A stretch of DNA of 41,522 nucleotides. Source: a virus. Under the pieces are notes generated by a model. The model saw nothing but the letters and a program-made list of their open reading frames with translations. It was not told the origin of the DNA and searched no databases. A program made the position numbers and the translations under genes. Shown here piece after piece: positions 38,313-41,522 of the stretch. The DNA is taken from positions 1 through 41,522 of IMG/VR virus record IMGVR_UViG_3300029327_000053. The stretch is one strand, 5' to 3'. Numbering within the stretch: the first letter of the stretch is position 1; the number at the start of each line of letters is the position of its first letter.

Positions 38313-38525
38313 GTGAAGCTGATTTTGGACCTTTGTGACCGGCACCCTTTTGGAATGGGGATGATTGGAATTGGCGGTGGCCTCTCGGCCAGCGCCATTT
38401 CCTTTTTGCAGCAATTGGATCTCGTGATTCGCGTGGCCGGTGGCTTCGTCGCGCTGCTGGTGGGCATCACCGTGCTGATTTTGCAAATCCCAAAAGCGGT
38501 TGCTCAGGTCCGGAAGTGGCTTTGA
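38313..38525 (+). CDS. Small membrane protein, holin-like
   Basis: A 70-residue protein starting at GTG 38313, 13 nt after a TTGACA box. A glycine-rich segment (FGMGMIGIGGGLSASAISFL) is followed by a strong membrane helix (LVIRVAGGFVALLVGITVLILQI) and a basic tail (AQVRKW). Size, helix and position before a lipoprotein and endolysin fit a holin, but holins share no sequence motif. Confidence 0.55.
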   Translation: MKLILDLCDRHPFGMGMIGIGGGLSASAISFLQQLDLVIRVAGGFVALLVGITVLILQIPKAVAQVRKWL

Positions 38526-38567
38526 CACAGCGTCGGCGGTGTAAGCCACATAAGCCAATCAACCGCC

Positions 38568-39101
38568 ATGAATATCAAACGCCTTTTCCCCATCGCCGCC
38601 ATTGCCGCGCTCATCGCCTCGTTCGGCGCATGCGCTAATATTAAATCCGCCGCCACCAAAGCCGCCACGGCCGTGGAAACCTGGTGGAAAAGCGAGGCCA
38701 CGCAAAAGGGTCTCCAAATCGGTCTTAAGGCCGCGGAATCCGCCCTGGTGGCCGCCGCCGAAACGGCGGGGCCGGATTACCTTGATGACGGCAACGTCCA
38801 TTGGACCGCCGTCGCCAAAGCGGCCGCCGCCAACGCCGCCCGAAGCATCGAGCTGACCAGCACCGCCTCCGATACCACCAAAGCGGCCGTCACGGTCGCC
38901 AACGCCGTAGCGCAAGCCACCGGCGATTCTGCCGCGGCCGAAACCGTCAAGACCGCCGTAATCTCTGGCCTCACGGCCGCATCGAATTCCGGAGCCGACG
39001 CCTCGGGCGCGCTGGAAGGCATCGCCCAGGCCATCGAGGGCAAGACCGCCACAGCGGCCACCTCTTCCACCACCACGGCGCTCTCGACGTCGGGAAAGTA
39101 A
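38568..39101 (+). CDS. Ala-rich lipoprotein, spanin-like position
   Basis: A 177-residue protein with a lipoprotein signal: basic start MNIKR, hydrophobic core LFPIAAIAALIAS and the box FGAC, so Cys22 would be the lipidated residue. The mature part is Ala/Thr-rich and helical (AVTVANAVAQATGDSAAAETVKTAVI). It is probably anchored to the outer membrane. It lies in the lysis cassette, like an outer spanin. It ends S-G-K-stop with the slippery site GGGAAAG directly before the stop, and may be extended by frameshifting (39092-39217). Confidence 0.7.
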   Translation: MNIKRLFPIAAIAALIASFGACANIKSAATKAATAVETWWKSEATQKGLQIGLKAAESALVAAAETAGPDYLDDGNVHWTAVAKAAAANAARSIELTSTASDTTKAAVTVANAVAQATGDSAAAETVKTAVISGLTAASNSGADASGALEGIAQAIEGKTATAATSSTTTALSTSGK

Positions 39102-39217
39102 CCTGGCTCGGGATCCTCGGCGATTTCAGCATCTCGGTGGATTCTAACCCCGAGCGGCTTGATCCGGAGGGAAAACCCGAGCGCACATTCTGGATCAAAT
39201 TTTCAACCGAGTTCTGA
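39092..39217 (+). CDS. Possible -1 frameshift extension of the lipoprotein
   Basis: GGGAAAG (39092-39098) is in phase (G GGA AAG) directly before TAA. Shifting back one base continues for 39 residues (VTWLGILGDFSISVDS ... FWIKFSTEF) to the stop at 39217. That frame has no ATG or TTG; its only start codon is GTG 39137, which would give 26 residues. GCTCGGG (39106-39112) can pair with CCCGAGC (39149-39155), 7 bases after the heptamer. The sequence is protein-like with balanced strands. It could also be an unstarted small gene, so this is inference. Confidence 0.45.
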   Translation, partial: GKVTWLGILGDFSISVDSNPERLDPEGKPERTFWIKFSTEF

Positions 39218-39220
39218 ACC

Positions 39221-39544
39221 ATGAAACAGTTTTTCATCACCAAGATCCTGAAATACTTCCGAGGCAGGATCGCAGCCAAGGTAAACCGGCTCATCATCCT
39301 GCTGGTCTTCCTGGCCCTGGCTCATATTCCGTGGTTCGCCCACATCTGCCTTCTCTTCCAGATCCCGCCCGACGCGTTGGCGGGGGCAGCATGGGCGGCG
39401 CTCCTCGAGGGCCTGCACTGGCTCCGTGATTCGTACCCGCAGACCGGCGACTACATCAACCCGGTCATCGAGGGCATCGAGGAAACCGGCAAACCCGAGA
39501 TCAGTAATACCGCCGTCGAGGCCCAGCCCGTCAATAAGCCATGA
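39221..39544 (+). CDS. Membrane protein of the lysis cassette
   Basis: A 107-residue protein. It starts basic (MKQFFITKILKYFRGRIAAKVNR), then has a strong hydrophobic helix (LIILLVFLALAHIPWFAHICLLF, about 24-46) and a weaker one (DALAGAAWAALLEGLHWL). The C-terminal third is polar and acidic (YINPVIEGIEETGKPEIS). It could be a holin or antiholin. Its stop overlaps the next start (ATGA). Confidence 0.62.
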   Translation: MKQFFITKILKYFRGRIAAKVNRLIILLVFLALAHIPWFAHICLLFQIPPDALAGAAWAALLEGLHWLRDSYPQTGDYINPVIEGIEETGKPEISNTAVEAQPVNKP

Positions 39545-40029
39545 GCTGGTGGACCGCAATCCGCAACCTCTTCCAGAAAACCGTGAGCAAGCCCGGATGG
39601 AATTTTGAAGTCCTCATCGACGGAGATGACTTGGTCGTCAACAATACCGCGGCCACGTGGTTTGGCGGCGACAACGATTCCCAGGACAACGGCCTCACGG
39701 CCTCGGGCGTTCACACCGCTGGGAACCCGCAATGTATGGGCTGCGCGCTACCCGTAATCGTCCGGGACGCGGAGGGGAAGCTCATGGTCTCGACCTATGA
39801 TTCCCCGCTGGCCGTCGAGCCCCACATCCCGTGGAAAACCCAGGTGAAAGTGACGCGCGCCGGCGTCTCCATCACCGTCCCCCTGATCGACAACGGCCCC
39901 ACGAAAAGCTCCGGACACGGCATCGACCTCACCCAGGCCGCCTTCCGCGCCCTGGGGGTTCCTCTCCGCTCCGGAGTCGCCCTGGTGAGTTATCGCGTCA
40001 TCGGCGGCGCGAAATACCTCAATGCCTAG
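39541..40029 (+). CDS. RlpA-like double-psi beta-barrel protein
   Basis: A 162-residue protein. The motifs NTAATWFGG with NGLTASGVHT (39-59), the strand QVKVTRAGVSITVPLIDNGP (101-120) and GHGIDLTQAAFRALG (125-139) are those of the RlpA/DPBB fold. D117 and D129 occupy the positions of conserved acidic residues. Bacterial RlpA cuts or binds naked glycan strands, so this is probably an accessory cell-wall enzyme or binder for lysis. A disulfide or metal could form at C65 and C68 (CMGC). It has no signal peptide and would need the holin. Confidence 0.75.
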   Translation: MSWWTAIRNLFQKTVSKPGWNFEVLIDGDDLVVNNTAATWFGGDNDSQDNGLTASGVHTAGNPQCMGCALPVIVRDAEGKLMVSTYDSPLAVEPHIPWKTQVKVTRAGVSITVPLIDNGPTKSSGHGIDLTQAAFRALGVPLRSGVALVSYRVIGGAKYLNA

Positions 40030-40038
40030 CCCAAAATT

Positions 40039-40695
40039 ATGTTCCCCCGCGACGCCCTCGAGTTGATTTTCCGCTTTGAACCACTCTGCCAGCCGGGCAA
40101 CTGGCTCGGGGGAATCCATGGGATTACGATCGGCTACGGCTACGACCTGGGCACCAAAACGGCCCACCAGTTCGTGAGAGACTGGAATGGGCTGCTGACC
40201 GCAACCCAGCTTGGCCGGCTATTGGCCGTTGTCGGCGTATGCGGCACGCGAGCCGCGGAGGCCGCACCGCTCCTCAAGGATATCGAGATCCAGGCCGAAT
40301 CCGCCCAGGTCGTCTGGGTCCTGACCGAGCTGACCCAGCTCGAGCGCGCCGTCGCGGCCGTTTTTCCCGGCGTGGAATATTTCCCGGACCTTGCCCGGGG
40401 CGCCCTGGTCTCCCTGGTGCAGAGCCGGGGCACGCGCCTGGACGGCGCCCGCCGCGAAGAGATGCGGGAGATCCGTGACGAGATCGAAAAATGCGCGAAG
40501 ACACATGGCATCGGTTACGGGACCAGGTGTCATATCGCGGCCCACCTGGTCCGGTGCATGAAAGGCCATTTTCCGCTACCAAGAGGCGTGCAAGCGCGCC
40601 TTCGCCGCGACGCCGAAGCCGAGCTGCTGGAGCGCGCCGCAAAAGTTTTTATGAACACCAACCCAGCGCCGGAGGAGCTTATGCCTCTCCAATAG
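40039..40695 (+). CDS. GH24 endolysin (T4-type lysozyme)
   Basis: A 218-residue protein. Residues 7-38 (LELIFRFEPLCQP, then GGIHGITIGYGYDLG) match GH24/pesticin-type lysozymes. E14, T30 and D36 are at the expected catalytic positions. The motif WLGGIHGITIGYGYDLG corresponds to the family's usual G-G-x-S-G-x-T-I-G-Y-G-Y-D-L-G. The rest is helical as in the family. It cleaves the N-acetylmuramic acid to N-acetylglucosamine bond. No signal peptide is seen, so release needs a holin. Confidence 0.85.
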   Translation: MFPRDALELIFRFEPLCQPGNWLGGIHGITIGYGYDLGTKTAHQFVRDWNGLLTATQLGRLLAVVGVCGTRAAEAAPLLKDIEIQAESAQVVWVLTELTQLERAVAAVFPGVEYFPDLARGALVSLVQSRGTRLDGARREEMREIRDEIEKCAKTHGIGYGTRCHIAAHLVRCMKGHFPLPRGVQARLRRDAEAELLERAAKVFMNTNPAPEELMPLQ

Positions 40696-40721
40696 AAGCC
40701 GAAATCCGAATCAAACCCGCG

Positions 40722-41522
40722 GTGAGCTGGCCGGGAGGAAAGTCCCGGTTGCTCAAACATATTATTCCCCTTATTCCCGAGCATCAATGCTACGTGGAGC
40801 CCTTTGGAGGGGGCCTCGCCGTATTCCTCGCCAAAAAGAGATCTCCCCTTGAAGTAATCAACGATCTCAACGGGGACTTGGTCAATTTTTACAGGTGCGT
40901 TCGGTTCCACTCCGAAACCTTGCTCACCGAAATAGAGTTTGTCCTAAATAGCAGGGAAGAATTCTACGATTTCAGGACACAGCTCGGCCTGACGGATATT
41001 CAACGCGCAGCGCGCTGGTTTTATCGCAACAAGACGTGCTTTGGAGGCTGCGATATGCGTTCCTTTGGCACCTCTGCGGTCTCGGGCGGCGGCGCGGCGC
41101 TGGGATCCCGAGCGGCTCGAATGGAGACCATACGAGCCCTCAATGTGCGCTTGGATCGCACGTGCATCGAGCACGTGGATTGGGAAAAGTGTGTGGATCT
41201 CTACGACCGAACAGGGACATTCTTCTTTTTCGATCCGCCGTACATTGAGTGCTGTGACACCAGTTATGCCGCATGGAAGCCCGAAGACGTGAAACGGCTT
41301 AAGGCACGGCTCGCTCAGCTCAAAGGCAAGTGGGTGGTAACGCTAAACGACTCGCCTACCGTCCGGGCGATTTTTGAAGGGTGTGACCTAACCCCGGTGG
41401 AGCGAGCCAAGGGAATCAACAATCGGAACCCTAAGAGCCGGAAATACCGGGAGCTGATTATTCGGCCCAAGGATCTTTCCGTTCCACCTCCGGGAGAATG
41501 CAATCCGCCCCCCGCTTTTTGA
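40722..41522 (+). CDS. dam: DNA adenine methylase, D12 (Dam) class
   Basis: A 266-residue N6-adenine methyltransferase. Motif I-like PFGGGLAVFL (27-36) binds S-adenosylmethionine after the N-terminal WPGGKSRL. Motif NDLNGDLVNFYR (47-58) and the catalytic DPPY (171-174, FFFFDPPYIE) follow. The order fits the alpha/D12 class of Dam-like enzymes, which usually methylate GATC, though the target here is unknown. I start at GTG 40722, giving MSWPGGK as in relatives; the frame is open further upstream over the lysozyme gene. No restriction enzyme is nearby, so it may protect phage DNA from host restriction. Confidence 0.88.
   Translation: MSWPGGKSRLLKHIIPLIPEHQCYVEPFGGGLAVFLAKKRSPLEVINDLNGDLVNFYRCVRFHSETLLTEIEFVLNSREEFYDFRTQLGLTDIQRAARWFYRNKTCFGGCDMRSFGTSAVSGGGAALGSRAARMETIRALNVRLDRTCIEHVDWEKCVDLYDRTGTFFFFDPPYIECCDTSYAAWKPEDVKRLKARLAQLKGKWVVTLNDSPTVRAIFEGCDLTPVERAKGINNRNPKSRKYRELIIRPKDLSVPPPGECNPPPAF

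Noticed and set aside
1-41522. CRISPR arrays, insertion sequences or rRNA
   Set aside because: No regularly spaced direct repeats, transposase or ribosomal sequence was seen.

Overview
The window reads as one complete temperate siphophage or prophage genome of about 41.5 kb. It runs from a leftward tyrosine integrase to a rightward DNA adenine methylase. The terminase, portal, protease, capsid, tail-tube, tape-measure and lysis genes are in lambda-like order, which implies a long non-contractile tail. The host is probably a Verrucomicrobiota bacterium with fairly high GC. That is inference: it rests on the N-terminal domain of the secreted protein at 1664-2395, which I associate with Verrucomicrobia, and on the overall style of the tail genes.

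Left end, minus strand (1-2811): integrase, a membrane protein with a GYF_2-like domain, a Sec-exported coiled-coil protein and a ribbon-helix-helix (RHH) regulator. The two middle genes look like lysogenic-conversion cargo. A second RHH gene diverges at 2913, and its start lies in a 32-bp symmetrical operator, so this is probably the lysis/lysogeny switch.

Early region, plus strand (2913-8158): tightly coupled small genes with ATGA, GTGA or TAATG junctions. Most are unrecognised. The exceptions are a tandem paralogous pair, an excisionase-like helix-turn-helix protein, a DUF5131 (phage Gp37/Gp68) protein with a CxxxCxxC motif, and a phage CsrA whose leader carries three GGA motifs. A middle region (8254-14851) follows, separated by a weak terminator. 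It holds conserved phage proteins of unknown role, an ASCH-domain protein, a zinc-motif protein, a winged-helix replication-type protein, an AT-richer block of four small genes and a DUF3102-like protein.

Late region (14888-40695): terminase small and large subunits, connector, lambda-type portal, S49 protease, scaffold and major capsid protein. An initiator tRNA (fMet type) with its own terminator sits inside this module. Next come head-tail and tail genes, a tail-assembly chaperone with a textbook -1 frameshift site (CCCAAAC plus stem), tape measure, baseplate and fibre proteins (one with Ig-like repeats, one with a signal peptide), and a lysis cassette: holin-like proteins, a lipoprotein with a possible second -1 frameshift, a RlpA-like double-psi beta-barrel protein and a GH24 endolysin. 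The D12-class adenine methylase closes the window.

The strongest unexplained signals are three. A TTGAC(A) box lies 13-16 nt upstream of eight late-gene starts and is not explained by sigma70 spacing. The phage initiator tRNA has C at position 33. The lipoprotein stop codon is preceded by GGGAAAG, with a 39-residue open extension in the -1 frame. No intergenic stretch exceeds 300 bases; the longest (21009-21218) is described below.
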